Of a stretch of DNA of 64,000 nt, positions 17,630 through 26,454 are shown in pieces. Location of the stretch: positions 1,426,001 through 1,490,000 of the forward strand of contig NZ_JACHNA010000001.1 of assembly GCF_014205175.1 (NCBI RefSeq). The letters are read 5' to 3'. The translations under genes and the position numbers were made by a program. A model generated the notes under the pieces. The model was not told where the DNA came from, made no database searches, and was given only the letters and a program-made list of their open reading frames with translations. The DNA is from Micrococcus cohnii (GTDB lineage Bacteria > Actinomycetota > Actinomycetes > Actinomycetales > Micrococcaceae). Each line of letters opens with the position of its first letter. Position 1 is the first letter of the stretch.

Positions 17630-18679
17630 GGCGCGGTCCACCACGTAGTCGGCGAAACCGGCCAGCGCCTGCTTGACCACCGACTCCGGCAGGGGCTCGA
17701 GCACCTGCTTGGCCCGCTCGGCGCGCTCGCGCGTCATGGCCCAGGCCTCGTCCATCACCGGATGCGCCGTCACGGCCGCGACCGCCGTCGCGAGCTGCTC
17801 GTCAGAGTCGAGCGGGCCCGCCACGAGCGCCACGGCCCGCGCCGCCGCCTCGTCTCCCGCCTCGGCACGGCGCTGCAGCAGCAAGGTCGTCAGGGTGGGC
17901 ACCCCCTCCCGCAGATCGGTGCCCGGCGTCTTGCCCAGCTGCTCCTGCGTGGAGGTCAGGTCGATCAGGTCGTCGGCGAGCTGGAACGCCAGCCCCACCT
18001 GTTCGCCGTACTCGGCCAAGATCTCGACGACCGACTCCTCGGCCCCGCCCAGGTGGGCGCCGAGCAGTCCGGCTGCGGCGATGAGCGAGCCGGTTTTGCC
18101 GCCGAGCACCTGCAGGTAGTGCTCGAGCAGGTCCTCTCCCGGCTGTGCGCCGCGGGTCTCCCCCAGCTGGCCCATGACGAGGCGTTCGAAGGTGTCCGCC
18201 TGCACCCGCACCGCGCGTGCCCCCAGCTGCGACATCAGCTGCGAGGCGCGCGCGAAGATCAGGTCGCCGGCCAGGATCGCGGCGGAGTTTCCCCACAGCC
18301 GGTGGGCCGACTGCGCGCCGCGGCGCACCGGGGCTTCGTCCATCACGTCGTCGTGGTACAGCGTCGCCAGATGCGTCAGCTCCATGACCACCGCCGCCTG
18401 GCGCACCTCGGCGCTCACGTCAGCGACCTCACCCGAGGCCAGCTCCGGGTCCGCCAGCAGCGAGGCGAGCACCGTCAACACGGGGCGGATGCGTTTACCG
18501 CCGGCGGTGAGCAGGTGGCGCGCGGCGGTCTCGGCGAAGTCGTCCTCATGGGCCAGCGCCTCGTGCAGCTGCTCCTCAACTCGCTCCAGGGCCGTCGTCA
18601 CGACGTCGAGCACACGCCCGTGCTCGGCCATCGCGTCGAAGCCGGGGGGCAGGGAGAAGCCGTCGGTGGAGGTGATCAC
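17624..18679 (-). CDS. polyprenyl diphosphate synthase (menaquinone side chain)
   Basis: Long-chain trans-prenyltransferase that makes the isoprenoid tail of menaquinone. 351 residues, with GGKRIRP (about 60-66), the first aspartate motif in TLYHDDVMDEAP (about 106-117) and the second in QLADDLIDLT (about 234-243). These are typical of heptaprenyl to decaprenyl synthases. GTG 18679 begins nine bases after the stop of the MenJ-like reductase, which in turn overlaps menD, so all three form one reverse operon. Mycobacterium has a comparable prenyl-synthase/reductase arrangement. Chain length cannot be predicted by eye. Confidence 0.9.
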   Translation of the reverse strand: MITSTDGFSLPPGFDAMAEHGRVLDVVTTALERVEEQLHEALAHEDDFAETAARHLLTAGGKRIRPVLTVLASLLADPELASGEVADVSAEVRQAAVVMELTHLATLYHDDVMDEAPVRRGAQSAHRLWGNSAAILAGDLIFARASQLMSQLGARAVRVQADTFERLVMGQLGETRGAQPGEDLLEHYLQVLGGKTGSLIAAAGLLGAHLGGAEESVVEILAEYGEQVGLAFQLADDLIDLTSTQEQLGKTPGTDLREGVPTLTTLLLQRRAEAGDEAAARAVALVAGPLDSDEQLATAVAAVTAHPVMDEAWAMTRERAERAKQVLEPLPESVVKQALAGFADYVVDRAA

Positions 18680-18688
18680 CGTGTCAGC

Positions 18689-20065
18689 CTACCGAACCGC
18701 CGGCACGTCAGCGGTGGTCAGCGCGGGAGTGAGCCCCTCGAGGGCCCACACGAGACGGTCCACGCCGTCTGGGGTCGCTCCCGCCCGCCCGCGCGGCTCG
18801 ACCAGGTTGCCCATGACCCGCACGAGGGGTCGCAGCAACGCCGGAGCGCTCATCCCGGCCGCGAGCGAGGCCCGCATCACCGCCGGGTGGCCGATCAGCC
18901 GGGCGAACTGCGCGCCGAGCCGGAAGTGCCGGCCCCACAGATGCTGGGTCAGCAGCGGGTACCGGCTGAGCACCGCATCGGCGCCGCGGTCGGTGCCGAC
19001 CGCGAGCGCCTGGAGGGTCAGCTCGGCGGCATGACGGGCGGCCTCCATCGCGAATCCGATGCCCTCACCGTTGAACGGGCTCACCATGCCGGCGGCGTCG
19101 CCGACCAGCAGCATGCCCGGCACGTGCTGCGGCGTGCGGTTGAACGCCATCGGCAGGGCGGCGCCGAGGATTCGCGAGGCGCGCGTGTGTTCGCCCAGCC
19201 CCCAGTCCTCCTCGAGGGCGCCGGTCCACTGCCGCAGCAGCCCGCGATAGTCGAGCTGGCCGAACTGCGGGGAGGTGTCGAGGATGCCCAGGCCCACGTT
19301 GACGGTGCCGTCGGCCAGCGGGAACAGCCAGCCGTAACCGGGCAGCGGGTTGCCGTCGGCGTCGGGCAGACGCAGCCACGATTCCATCCATGCGGACCGG
19401 TCCCCGCTCGGACCCGAGCGCTCGTCGGCGGCCTCGACACCGTAATAGGCGCGGACGGCGACGCCCATCGGCCGGTCCTGACGGCGATGGATGCCGGCGG
19501 AGACCGCGGCCCGCGTCGCGTTTCCGTCGCAGGCGAGCACGATCGGCGCCTCGACGTGCAGCGTCTCACCGGTGCGGCGGCCGCGGTCGTCGAGGACGGC
19601 GGCCACCAGACCACGCACGCGTCCCGTGTCGTCGCGCCGCACCCCGGTCACGGAGCGCCGCTCGAGCACATCGGCCCCGGCCGCGCGGGCCTGGGCGACG
19701 AGTAGGGCGTCGAAATCCTGTCGCGTGCGGGTGAGCGCGTAGTCCGGCCACGGGCCCGCCTGGGGCCACGGAACGTCGACGGACCGCTCCCCCGCGCGCA
19801 GACGCAGCCCGCGGATGAGCTGCCAGCCGCCGTCGTCGCCGGGTTCGCCGCGATGAGGCACGTCCAGCAGCTGCAGCTCGCGCACCGCCTGCGGGGTCAG
19901 GCCGTCGCCGCAGACTTTCTCGCGCGGATGCGCCGTCTTCTCCAGCACCACGACGCGCGCCCCGGCCCGGGCCAGGTGCGCCGCCGCGGTCGCGCCCGCC
20001 GGGCCTCCACCGGCGATCGCCACGTCCGCGCGGATCGACTCCGTCACAGCGGTCTGCCCGCTCAT
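18689..20065 (-). CDS. geranylgeranyl reductase-family flavoprotein, MenJ-like
   Basis: FAD-dependent reductase of 458 residues. It has the dinucleotide motif IAGGGPAGATAAAHLARAG (about 17-35), EKTAHPREKVCGDGLTP (the PxxKxCGDG step of the family, about 42-58), and LLVGDAAGMVSPFNGEGIGF (the second FAD contact, about 318-337). Relatives in mycobacteria (MenJ) saturate one isoprene unit of menaquinone, and archaeal members reduce lipid prenyl chains. The ATGA overlap with the menD stop and the downstream polyprenyl synthase support action on the quinone tail. If so, this organism should have partly hydrogenated menaquinone. Confidence 0.85.
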   Translation of the reverse strand: MSGQTAVTESIRADVAIAGGGPAGATAAAHLARAGARVVVLEKTAHPREKVCGDGLTPQAVRELQLLDVPHRGEPGDDGGWQLIRGLRLRAGERSVDVPWPQAGPWPDYALTRTRQDFDALLVAQARAAGADVLERRSVTGVRRDDTGRVRGLVAAVLDDRGRRTGETLHVEAPIVLACDGNATRAAVSAGIHRRQDRPMGVAVRAYYGVEAADERSGPSGDRSAWMESWLRLPDADGNPLPGYGWLFPLADGTVNVGLGILDTSPQFGQLDYRGLLRQWTGALEEDWGLGEHTRASRILGAALPMAFNRTPQHVPGMLLVGDAAGMVSPFNGEGIGFAMEAARHAAELTLQALAVGTDRGADAVLSRYPLLTQHLWGRHFRLGAQFARLIGHPAVMRASLAAGMSAPALLRPLVRVMGNLVEPRGRAGATPDGVDRLVWALEGLTPALTTADVPAVR

Positions 20066-22005
20066 ACGCCTACCGTCCTCTCGTCCTCGTTGCCGGCCGG
20101 GAAGGTCGAGCGGACCGCCGCGGCCAGACGGGCGGTCACGGCAGGCCGGTCCGCGCGGTCGCAGCGCACTTCGAACAGCCGTCTGCCCCGCGCCGGCCGG
20201 CTCAGGTGATTGTGCAGATCCGTCGCGCTCCTCAGCCGTTGGTAGGGCACTGCATAGGCGGCCGCGAGCGCCTCGAGGTCCGCCTCGTGCGGGGTGCCGA
20301 AGAAGCGTTCGACGATCGGCGCCAGATGGGGTTCCCGGGCCACCTCGCCGTGCTCGAGCCCCGCGAAGATCGCCCCGCCGGCGTCGTTCACCACGACCAC
20401 ATCGACGTCCGGCTCCGGCTCGCCCTCCCCGACGAGCAGCCCGCCGGCATCATGCAGGGCCGTCAGGTCCCCCATGAGCGCCACGGTGCGGCGCTGGGTC
20501 GCCAAGGCGACGCCGGCAGCGGTCGAGATCGTCCCGTCGATGCCCGCGAGTCCGCGGTTGGCGTACACGTGCGTCTGCGGCGCGCCCGGCGGCCGCCAGG
20601 TCAGGTCCACATCCCGGATGACCGACGAGGAGCCCAGCACGAGGGGCCCGCGCACGGTCGAGGCGAGCGCGAGCGCGACCGTGTGCGGAGTCAGATGCGA
20701 GTCGGTCTCGCGCGTCACCACGACGTCCTCGACCGCGTTCTGGGCGCGCAGGGACGCCTGTTGCCAGTCGCTCAGCCAGCCATGGTCGCCGTGCCCGGCG
20801 AACTGGGCGAGCTCGGCGAGGGTGCCGACCTCACGTTCCCGGCGAGCGCCCGGCTCGTGCCAGGGGGCCGGCTCCGGGGCGTAGAGCGCGGTCTGCACAT
20901 CGGGCCGGGCGAGCAGCGCCTGCACGGGCCGGGTGAGCGTCGGACGGCCGAAGAGCACGACCCGCTCGATGCGCGTCGAGAGCGGATGCCCGTCCCCGTC
21001 GAGCCCCCCGGAGGGGCCCAGCAGCAGCGGATAGGCGGCGATCGCGTTCACGCTGAACCGCGCGTTCGAGCTGGGCTCGGCCAGCAGCGGCAGCCCGAGC
21101 GCGAGGGCGAAGGCGGCCGCGACGGGGCCCGCGTCATGACCGGCGAGCACGACCGTGCGGGCCGGGTCCGCCGCGGTCACCTCAAGCTCCGGGAAGCCAG
21201 ACAGGTCGGCGCCGGCCGGGCGCCACACCGGCACGGTGGCCGCGCGCACCGCGGCGGCCCCGTGCGCGGACAGGTCCGGCAGCGCACCCGTGGTCGGGCG
21301 GGCGTCGAGACCTGCCGGCGGCCCGGTCTGCGGCGGGCAGGCCCCCGGCACACACGCGCACTGCCGGGCCAGACGCGGCAGGTCCTCGGCGTCCGGGACG
21401 AGCGGGACGTCGAACTCGAGGTTCACGTGCACGGGCCCGGGCGGCCCGGGCTCGACCCGCACCGCGTCCGGCTCCTCGTCGCAGCTAAACCCCTCCGTCG
21501 CGAGCATCGCCTGCCCGATGCGCGAGCGCACCGTGCGCAGGTGGGCCGCCGCGTCGCCGTCATGCACGGCCGCGACGGACACCGCGGCCCGGACGTGGGG
21601 ACCGAACATGCCGATCTGCTGGGTGGTCTGGTTCGCCCCGGTGCCGTGCAGCGCTGCCGGCCGGTCCGCGGTGAGGGCGACGACCCGGGTGCCGGCGTGG
21701 AAGGACTCCATCAGCGCCGGGGTGAGGTTCCCGACCGCCGAGCCCGAGGTGGTGAGCACGCCGACGGGACGACCCGAGCCCAGGGACAGGCCGTGGGCGA
21801 GGAACGCTGCCGAGCGCTCGTCGATCCGCACGTGCAGCCGCACCGCGCCCGCGCGTTCGCACGCGGCGAGGGCGTAGACGAGCGGGGCCGAACGCGAGCC
21901 CGGGCAGATCACGACGTCGCGCATCCCCCCGTCGACGAGGGCGTGCGCAACGACCTGCGCCGTCGCGAGCGAGTCGGCCGGAGTCTGCGTGCCCTCAGAA
22001 GTCAT
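20062..22005 (-). CDS. menD: SEPHCHC synthase MenD
   Basis: ThDP-dependent enzyme joining 2-oxoglutarate to isochorismate, an early step of menaquinone synthesis. 647 residues. VICPGSRSAPLVYAL (about 31-45), the glutamate region RIDERSAAFLAHGLS, TTSGSAVGNLTPALMES and LTADRPAALHGTGANQTT are all MenD signatures; the C-terminal half has ANRGLAGIDGTISTAAG and the GDLTALHD ThDP-Mg motif. I start at ATG 22005, with GGAGGG four bases upstream and a TAGACT -10 just before it. The longer frame to 22110 runs through that promoter and a 21-bp hairpin. First gene of the menD-menJ-prenyl synthase operon. Confidence 0.95.
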   Translation of the reverse strand: MTSEGTQTPADSLATAQVVAHALVDGGMRDVVICPGSRSAPLVYALAACERAGAVRLHVRIDERSAAFLAHGLSLGSGRPVGVLTTSGSAVGNLTPALMESFHAGTRVVALTADRPAALHGTGANQTTQQIGMFGPHVRAAVSVAAVHDGDAAAHLRTVRSRIGQAMLATEGFSCDEEPDAVRVEPGPPGPVHVNLEFDVPLVPDAEDLPRLARQCACVPGACPPQTGPPAGLDARPTTGALPDLSAHGAAAVRAATVPVWRPAGADLSGFPELEVTAADPARTVVLAGHDAGPVAAAFALALGLPLLAEPSSNARFSVNAIAAYPLLLGPSGGLDGDGHPLSTRIERVVLFGRPTLTRPVQALLARPDVQTALYAPEPAPWHEPGARREREVGTLAELAQFAGHGDHGWLSDWQQASLRAQNAVEDVVVTRETDSHLTPHTVALALASTVRGPLVLGSSSVIRDVDLTWRPPGAPQTHVYANRGLAGIDGTISTAAGVALATQRRTVALMGDLTALHDAGGLLVGEGEPEPDVDVVVVNDAGGAIFAGLEHGEVAREPHLAPIVERFFGTPHEADLEALAAAYAVPYQRLRSATDLHNHLSRPARGRRLFEVRCDRADRPAVTARLAAAVRSTFPAGNEDERTVGV

Positions 22006-22015
22006 GGTGCCCTCC

Positions 22016-22021
22016 AGTCTA
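22016..22021 (-). promoter_or_regulatory. -10 box of menD promoter
   Basis: TAGACT ends ten bases before ATG 22005, so the leader is only a few bases and would keep at most part of the GGAGGG site. Confidence 0.55.
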
Positions 22022-22039
22022 GGCCGGGCCCGACACGCC

Positions 22040-22085
22040 CGTGGCCCCGGTGGCCGTCCCACAGGGGACGGCCACCGGGGCCACG
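22040..22085 (-). terminator. 21-bp perfect hairpin, terminator of phoX
   Basis: Arms 22040-22060 and 22065-22085 pair without a mismatch around a four-base ACAG loop. It lies 46 bases past the phoX stop and ends just upstream of the menD promoter. There is no T-run. Confidence 0.75.
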
Positions 22086-22131
22086 GATCACACCGCCGGT
22101 CGCGGCTCACGCCGCCGGCCGGCCGGCCGCA

Positions 22132-24270
22132 TCAGCCGAAGTTGACGTCGGCCTTGGTGAACTGGCGCGGGTCCGAGTACGGGGTGCCCTTGTGCATGCC
22201 CGAACGGCGCTCCCAGGCCTCCTGGTTCTTGGTGAGCCAGGCCTGGACGACCGACGGACGCGGCGCGGCAACCTTGTCGCCGACCTGGACGGCGCCCGAG
22301 GCGGGCAGGTGGTCCGGCCACAGCGAGGTCTGCGCACCCCACTCGCCGTCCTCGCCCGGGTGCTGGACGTTGACGAACACGGTGTTGTCCTGGTCGTGGA
22401 TGACCGGGCCGCAGCACTCCGCGTCACGCGGCACGGACAGGAACTGGGCCACGCGACCACGGTCCGGGCCCTGCAGGATGACCTTGTGGAGGGCGTCGCC
22501 GTAGCCGATGGTGCCGGGGGCGCCGTCGGTGGAGACCCACAGGTTGCCCATCGAGTCGAACGCCAGGTTGTCCGGGCAGGAGATCGGGGAGACCTTGGCG
22601 GCCGGGTAGCCCTGGAAGTACACCGAGGAGGACTTCTTGGGATCGCCCGCCATGATCAGGATGTTCCAGATGAACTTCTCGGCGGTGTGGTCGTTGTCCC
22701 ACTCCTCCATCTCGACGACGTGCCCGTCGCGGTTGCCCACGACCGGGTTGACCTCGTCGACCTCGACGCGCTCCTTGTTGTTCGTCAGGGCCATGTAGAC
22801 ACGGCCGTTGACCGGGTTGGTCTCGACGTCCTCGGGGCGGTCCAGCTTGGTGGCGCCGATCTTGTCGGCGGCCAGGCGCGGGTTGATGAGCGCCTCGGCG
22901 ACCGAGAAGCCCGGCACGAAGGACTTCTTGTCCGAGGTGACCGGCAGCCACTCGCCCCAGCCGTCGAAGCGGCCGTCGGCCGGCAGGGTGCCCTTGCCGT
23001 CGATCTGGCCGGCCGGCGAATCGCCGTGGAACTTGGCGACGTAGAGGGTGCCCTTCGACAGCAGCGACATGTTGTGCTTCTTGTCGCCCTCGATGTAGGT
23101 GCCCTCGGAGACGAACTTGTACAGGTAGTCGTGGCGCTGATCGTCACCGGAGTACACGACGACCTTGCCGTTGTCGGCGACGACGGCGGTGCCGGCCTCG
23201 TGCTTGAAGCGGCCCAGCATGGTGTGCTTCACCGGGGTCGAGGTCGGGTCCTCCGGGTCGATCTCGACGATCCAGCCGAAGCGGTTGCCCTCGTTCTCGT
23301 AGCCCTCGTTGCGCAGGTCGAAGCGCGGGTGGTACTTCTCCCAGCCGCGGGAGGTCGGCTCGTTCGCGAAGCCGATGCGCTCCTGCGCCTCATCGTTCTC
23401 CACGGGGCCGTTGAAGTAGCCGTCGAAGTTCTCCTCGCCCGAGAGGACGGTGCCCCACGGGGTGAAGCCGCCGGCGCAGTTGCCGAGGGTGCCCAGGATC
23501 TTGGTGCCGGTCGGGTCCTCGACGGTCTTCATCATCTCGTGGCCGGCGGCCGGGCCGTCGACGGTGAACTCGGTCATGCCGGTGATGCGGCGGTTGCGAG
23601 CGCCGCCACGGACGTACTCCCACTTGGCGCCCTTGGCCTTGCGCTTGAGCTCGACGACCGACAGGCCGTGCGCGGCCAGGCCGATGTTGGCGACCTCCTC
23701 CGGGTTCTGCTCCATGAACTCCGGGGAGAACATGATGTTCTCGTTGGTGTACTCGTGGTTCGACACGAGCACGCCGGTCAGGCCGGTCTCGTCGTCGGCC
23801 TGCACCGCGAGGAAGTCGCAGTTGTAGCCGAACTGCAGCTCCTGGGCGGCCGCGGTCTGGTTCTCGATCTCGAACTCCGGGGACTGCGCGAACAGCGGGT
23901 CGCCCCAGCGGATGATGACGTCCTGGGCGTAGCCCTTCGGAACGGTGACGACGTCCTTGGTGCGCGGAACCGGGTTGATGGCGGTGTACGGCAGGGTGCC
24001 GCCGCCCTCGGCGCCCTGAGCGGGAGCCGCGGCGAGAGCCTCGGCCTGCCCGGCCTGCGACACGGTGGTGCCGACGACGACCGCGGCGGCCAGGCCGCCG
24101 CCGAGGGCCATACGGCGCGAGATCGCCGACTCGGCGATGTCACGGAAGTGCTCGTTGCCCGAGGTGTTCGGAATCGGCTTCGAGCACGCGTTCGCGCACT
24201 TGAGCTCGCAGGTGACGGCGGAGCGGTTGCCGCGCGTGTGGCCAGCCATGGGAAGCAGTCGCTTGAACAT
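22132..24270 (-). CDS. phoX: PhoX-family alkaline phosphatase, Tat-exported
   Basis: Secreted calcium/iron phosphatase that frees phosphate from organic esters. 712 residues. A Cys-rich stretch (CELKCANACS, 21-30) precedes the twin-arginine signal SRRMALGGGLAAAVVVG (51-67). The mature part has VSNHEYTNENIMF, GTLGNCAGGFTPWGTVLSGEENFDGYF, GRFKHEAG, YSGDDQRHDYLYKFVS and RPEDVETNPVNGRVYMALTNN, the conserved blocks of PhoX. ATG 24270 follows AAGGGA by six bases; the frame continues upstream into non-coding sequence. A possible PHO box lies about 170 bases upstream. It is followed by a strong hairpin and then menD. Confidence 0.92.
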   Translation of the reverse strand: MFKRLLPMAGHTRGNRSAVTCELKCANACSKPIPNTSGNEHFRDIAESAISRRMALGGGLAAAVVVGTTVSQAGQAEALAAAPAQGAEGGGTLPYTAINPVPRTKDVVTVPKGYAQDVIIRWGDPLFAQSPEFEIENQTAAAQELQFGYNCDFLAVQADDETGLTGVLVSNHEYTNENIMFSPEFMEQNPEEVANIGLAAHGLSVVELKRKAKGAKWEYVRGGARNRRITGMTEFTVDGPAAGHEMMKTVEDPTGTKILGTLGNCAGGFTPWGTVLSGEENFDGYFNGPVENDEAQERIGFANEPTSRGWEKYHPRFDLRNEGYENEGNRFGWIVEIDPEDPTSTPVKHTMLGRFKHEAGTAVVADNGKVVVYSGDDQRHDYLYKFVSEGTYIEGDKKHNMSLLSKGTLYVAKFHGDSPAGQIDGKGTLPADGRFDGWGEWLPVTSDKKSFVPGFSVAEALINPRLAADKIGATKLDRPEDVETNPVNGRVYMALTNNKERVEVDEVNPVVGNRDGHVVEMEEWDNDHTAEKFIWNILIMAGDPKKSSSVYFQGYPAAKVSPISCPDNLAFDSMGNLWVSTDGAPGTIGYGDALHKVILQGPDRGRVAQFLSVPRDAECCGPVIHDQDNTVFVNVQHPGEDGEWGAQTSLWPDHLPASGAVQVGDKVAAPRPSVVQAWLTKNQEAWERRSGMHKGTPYSDPRQFTKADVNFG

Positions 24271-24437
24271 CAGGTGTCCCTTCGAGTCAGACGACGGCCC
24301 CGCCCAGGGCGAGACCGCGAGTGAGGATGCAGACAGTGTCAGTGCGCCGACGTCCCCGCCCGGGGTCCGCGACCCTCGCGACCGGCGACGCCGCACCGCC
24401 AGCCACTGTGGTGCCCTCGAGTCGCCAACGGGCGTCG

Positions 24438-24459
24438 TCGAGGTGTCCTCCGCGTGAAC
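24438..24459 (-). promoter_or_regulatory. possible PHO box (PhoP operator) upstream of phoX
   Basis: Reverse strand, two adjoining 11-base units: GTTCACGCGGA then GGACACCTCGA. Compared with the actinobacterial PHO-box core GTTCACC they match six of seven and five of seven. Position and strand fit control of phoX by phosphate limitation. A short degenerate motif, so tentative. Confidence 0.35.
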
Positions 24460-24519
24460 GTCTCCCGTCCCCCAATTTTCGGCATCCTGACGTGCGGTAA
24501 TTGGCTCCGGTCCGGCCCG

Positions 24520-25557
24520 TCAGCCCCCGGCGAGCACGGCGCGTGCCGCGCTCACCCGCTGGGCCCACCACCGTGCCTGCGCCTCGTCGGCTCGCACGCG
24601 GTCCAGCCGGGTCGGCTCCGGTGCGGGCGCGCGCCTCCCCGGGGCGGGCAGCACGCCGTGGTGCGGCCGCCATGACGGATCGCACACGTCCGCCTCGAAC
24701 AGGGCGGCGGTGCCCAGTCCGCACGCGTGCGGCAGCGCGGGAAGATGCGCGGCCAGGGCGGCGCCGCCGGCGATCCCGACGGAGGTGTCCAGGGCCGAGG
24801 AGACCACCGCGTCCAGGCCGGACTCGAGCACGATCGCGGCCGCCCGGCGCACCCCGCCCAACGGCTGGACCTTCACCACGATCAGATCGGCGGCCCCGGA
24901 GGCGGCCACGGCCAGCGGGTCCGTCTCCTTGCGCACCGCCTCGTCCGCGGCCAGGCGCACCGGAATGTCCGCAGCGGCGAGCGCCCCGCGCAGACGCGCC
25001 ATCGGTGCGATGCCCGGCACCGGCTGCTCCGCGTACTCCAGGCCGTGCTCGGCGAGCCGGGCCAGAGCGGTCGTCGCGGTCGGCACGTCCCACCCGGCGT
25101 TGGCGTCGACGCGCAGCGCCGCCTCCGGCAGCGCCGCCCGCACCGCCGCCACACGGGCGAGGTCGTCCTCGACGCTCTGCCCGGGCTCGGCCACCTTCAC
25201 CTTCACGGCCGACACCTCGCCATACCGGGCGAGGACGGCGGGGACGTCCGCGGCCGCGACGGCGGGGACCGTGGCGTTGACCGGCACGGTGTCGCGCACC
25301 GGCTCCGGCCAGCCCTGCCACCCAGCCTCGATGGCGGCGGCCAGCCAGCGGGAGGCCTCGTCGGGACCGTACTCGGGGAACGGTGAGAACTCCGCCCAGC
25401 CATGCGGGCCGCGCAACAGCAGCGCACGCCGCAGCTGCGTGCCGCGGAACCGCACGCGCATCGGCAGCTCGACGGCCACCGCCCCCGCGAGCAGCTCGTC
25501 GACGCTGGGCAGGGGCGGGCCGTCGGGGGCACCGGGCAGAGACGGGAGCGTGGCCAT
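24520..25557 (-). CDS. menC: o-succinylbenzoate synthase MenC
   Basis: Enolase-superfamily enzyme that dehydrates SHCHC to o-succinylbenzoate. 345 residues. The catalytic lysine pair is in AVKVKVAEPG (about 116-125), the metal ligands in LRVDANAGWD (about 147-156), YAEQPVPG (about 174-181) and RLAADEAV (about 198-205), and the last lysine in LIVVKVQPLGG (about 221-231). ATG 25557 is seven bases after a -10 box; the frame upstream of it is not coding-like. It lies between phoX and a SUKH-like gene on the same strand and is probably transcribed alone. Confidence 0.92.
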   Translation of the reverse strand: MATLPSLPGAPDGPPLPSVDELLAGAVAVELPMRVRFRGTQLRRALLLRGPHGWAEFSPFPEYGPDEASRWLAAAIEAGWQGWPEPVRDTVPVNATVPAVAAADVPAVLARYGEVSAVKVKVAEPGQSVEDDLARVAAVRAALPEAALRVDANAGWDVPTATTALARLAEHGLEYAEQPVPGIAPMARLRGALAAADIPVRLAADEAVRKETDPLAVAASGAADLIVVKVQPLGGVRRAAAIVLESGLDAVVSSALDTSVGIAGGAALAAHLPALPHACGLGTAALFEADVCDPSWRPHHGVLPAPGRRAPAPEPTRLDRVRADEAQARWWAQRVSAARAVLAGG

Positions 25558-25564
25558 GCCCGTC

Positions 25565-25570
25565 AGTGTA
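25565..25570 (-). promoter_or_regulatory. -10 box of leaderless promoter for menC
   Basis: TACACT ends seven bases before ATG 25557, with no ribosome-binding site between. Confidence 0.5.
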
Positions 25571-25606
25571 GGAGCGCCCCAGGACGAGCTCGCCGGGCGC
25601 GGCGGC

Positions 25607-26293
25607 TCAGACCGCGCGCACGTATCCGAGTGCGCGGGCGAGCGAGACGGCCCGCGCGTGATCGCCGAGTTCCGCCTCAATCCCCGCCACGACCCCGGCG
25701 AGCACCTCGTGCGTCAGCGACCAGTCGGGGGTGAACGGGTCGTCGAACCGGGCCCAGGCGGCCCCCACCGCGGCGAGCGCGCGCGTCATCTCGAGCACGT
25801 CCTGGAACACCGGTTCCGGTTCGGCCTGGCGGTCCTCCCAGCCGTCATCGCCCGGAGCCATGAGCACCCGGCCGGTCGAGGCCTCGTGAATGAACGGTTC
25901 AGCACCCTGCTTCGCCACCACGGTCCAGTCGTCGTTCCAGTCGACCAGGCGGGCGCCGGTGCGCCGACTCCAGCGATAACCGGCCTGCTCGTCCCAGAGT
26001 CGATCCAGCGGGAAGAACATCAGGGGCAGGCCGAGGGTGTCGATCTCGATCCAGCCCGGGCCGACGTGACGGTAGAAGGCCGCGAGTTCGGGCGCCAGGG
26101 GCTCCTCGGCGGCCCACTCGATCGGCTCCTGACGGCCGACGGGGCCGAACACCGCCAGCGCCGACCGACATGCGGCGTACTCGGCGGGATCAGGGACCCG
26201 GGCGCTGGTCGGTCGGGGCGGTGCGGCGGCGCCCACGGCTTCGGGAGAGACGATGGTGCTGTCAGTGCGGTGCGGAGAGGAGTCGCGCTGCAT
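25607..26293 (-). CDS. second SMI1/KNR4 (SUKH)-like protein
   Basis: 228 residues. After a Pro/Ala-rich N-terminus, APELAAFYRHVGPGWIEIDTL (about 67-87) resembles the first helix and turn of SUKH domains. FFPLDRLWDEQAGYRW, DDWTVVAKQGAEPFIHEA and GRVLMAPGDDGWED follow, like the sheet strands in which these proteins report a stored value. There is no signal peptide. It is unrelated in detail to the other SUKH-like protein at 16583, and no toxin gene flanks it. The start is fixed by a leaderless -10 box. Function unknown; immunity or regulatory roles are both possible. Confidence 0.6.
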   Translation of the reverse strand: MQRDSSPHRTDSTIVSPEAVGAAAPPRPTSARVPDPAEYAACRSALAVFGPVGRQEPIEWAAEEPLAPELAAFYRHVGPGWIEIDTLGLPLMFFPLDRLWDEQAGYRWSRRTGARLVDWNDDWTVVAKQGAEPFIHEASTGRVLMAPGDDGWEDRQAEPEPVFQDVLEMTRALAAVGAAWARFDDPFTPDWSLTHEVLAGVVAGIEAELGDHARAVSLARALGYVRAV

Positions 26294-26299
26294 GGCCCC

Positions 26300-26305
26300 A
26301 CGGTA
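26300..26305 (-). promoter_or_regulatory. -10 box of leaderless promoter
   Basis: TACCGT ends six bases before ATG 26293. Confidence 0.45.
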
Positions 26306-26441
26306 GGCCGCACGCGCCCGGACCGGACCGACGCGCAGACGACCGGACCATGACGGCCGCGTGAATCCTGTGTGACGGCGGCGAGGCCGGGGCGGGCTTC
26401 GACGACGCGGGCCGCGCTGTGCGGCTCGGCGCGCGCGACGG

Positions 26442-26447
26442 CATGAT
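26442..26447 (+). promoter_or_regulatory. -10 box of probable leaderless promoter
   Basis: CATGAT ends seven bases before GTG 26455. The first base departs from the TANNNT pattern, so it is weaker than the others. Confidence 0.35.
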
Positions 26448-26454
26448 GGGTGCC

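Noticed and set aside
20206-24324. A 1372-codon open frame on the forward strand
   Set aside because: It is antisense to menD and phoX, whose proteins have full family motifs. In very high-GC DNA, long shadow frames rich in Arg, Gly, Val and Asp are expected.
24475-24506. CCAATT-N20-AATTGG-like inverted repeat upstream of phoX as an operator
   Set aside because: Short arms, wide spacer, and close to the 3' end of menC rather than to a promoter; not distinguishable from chance.
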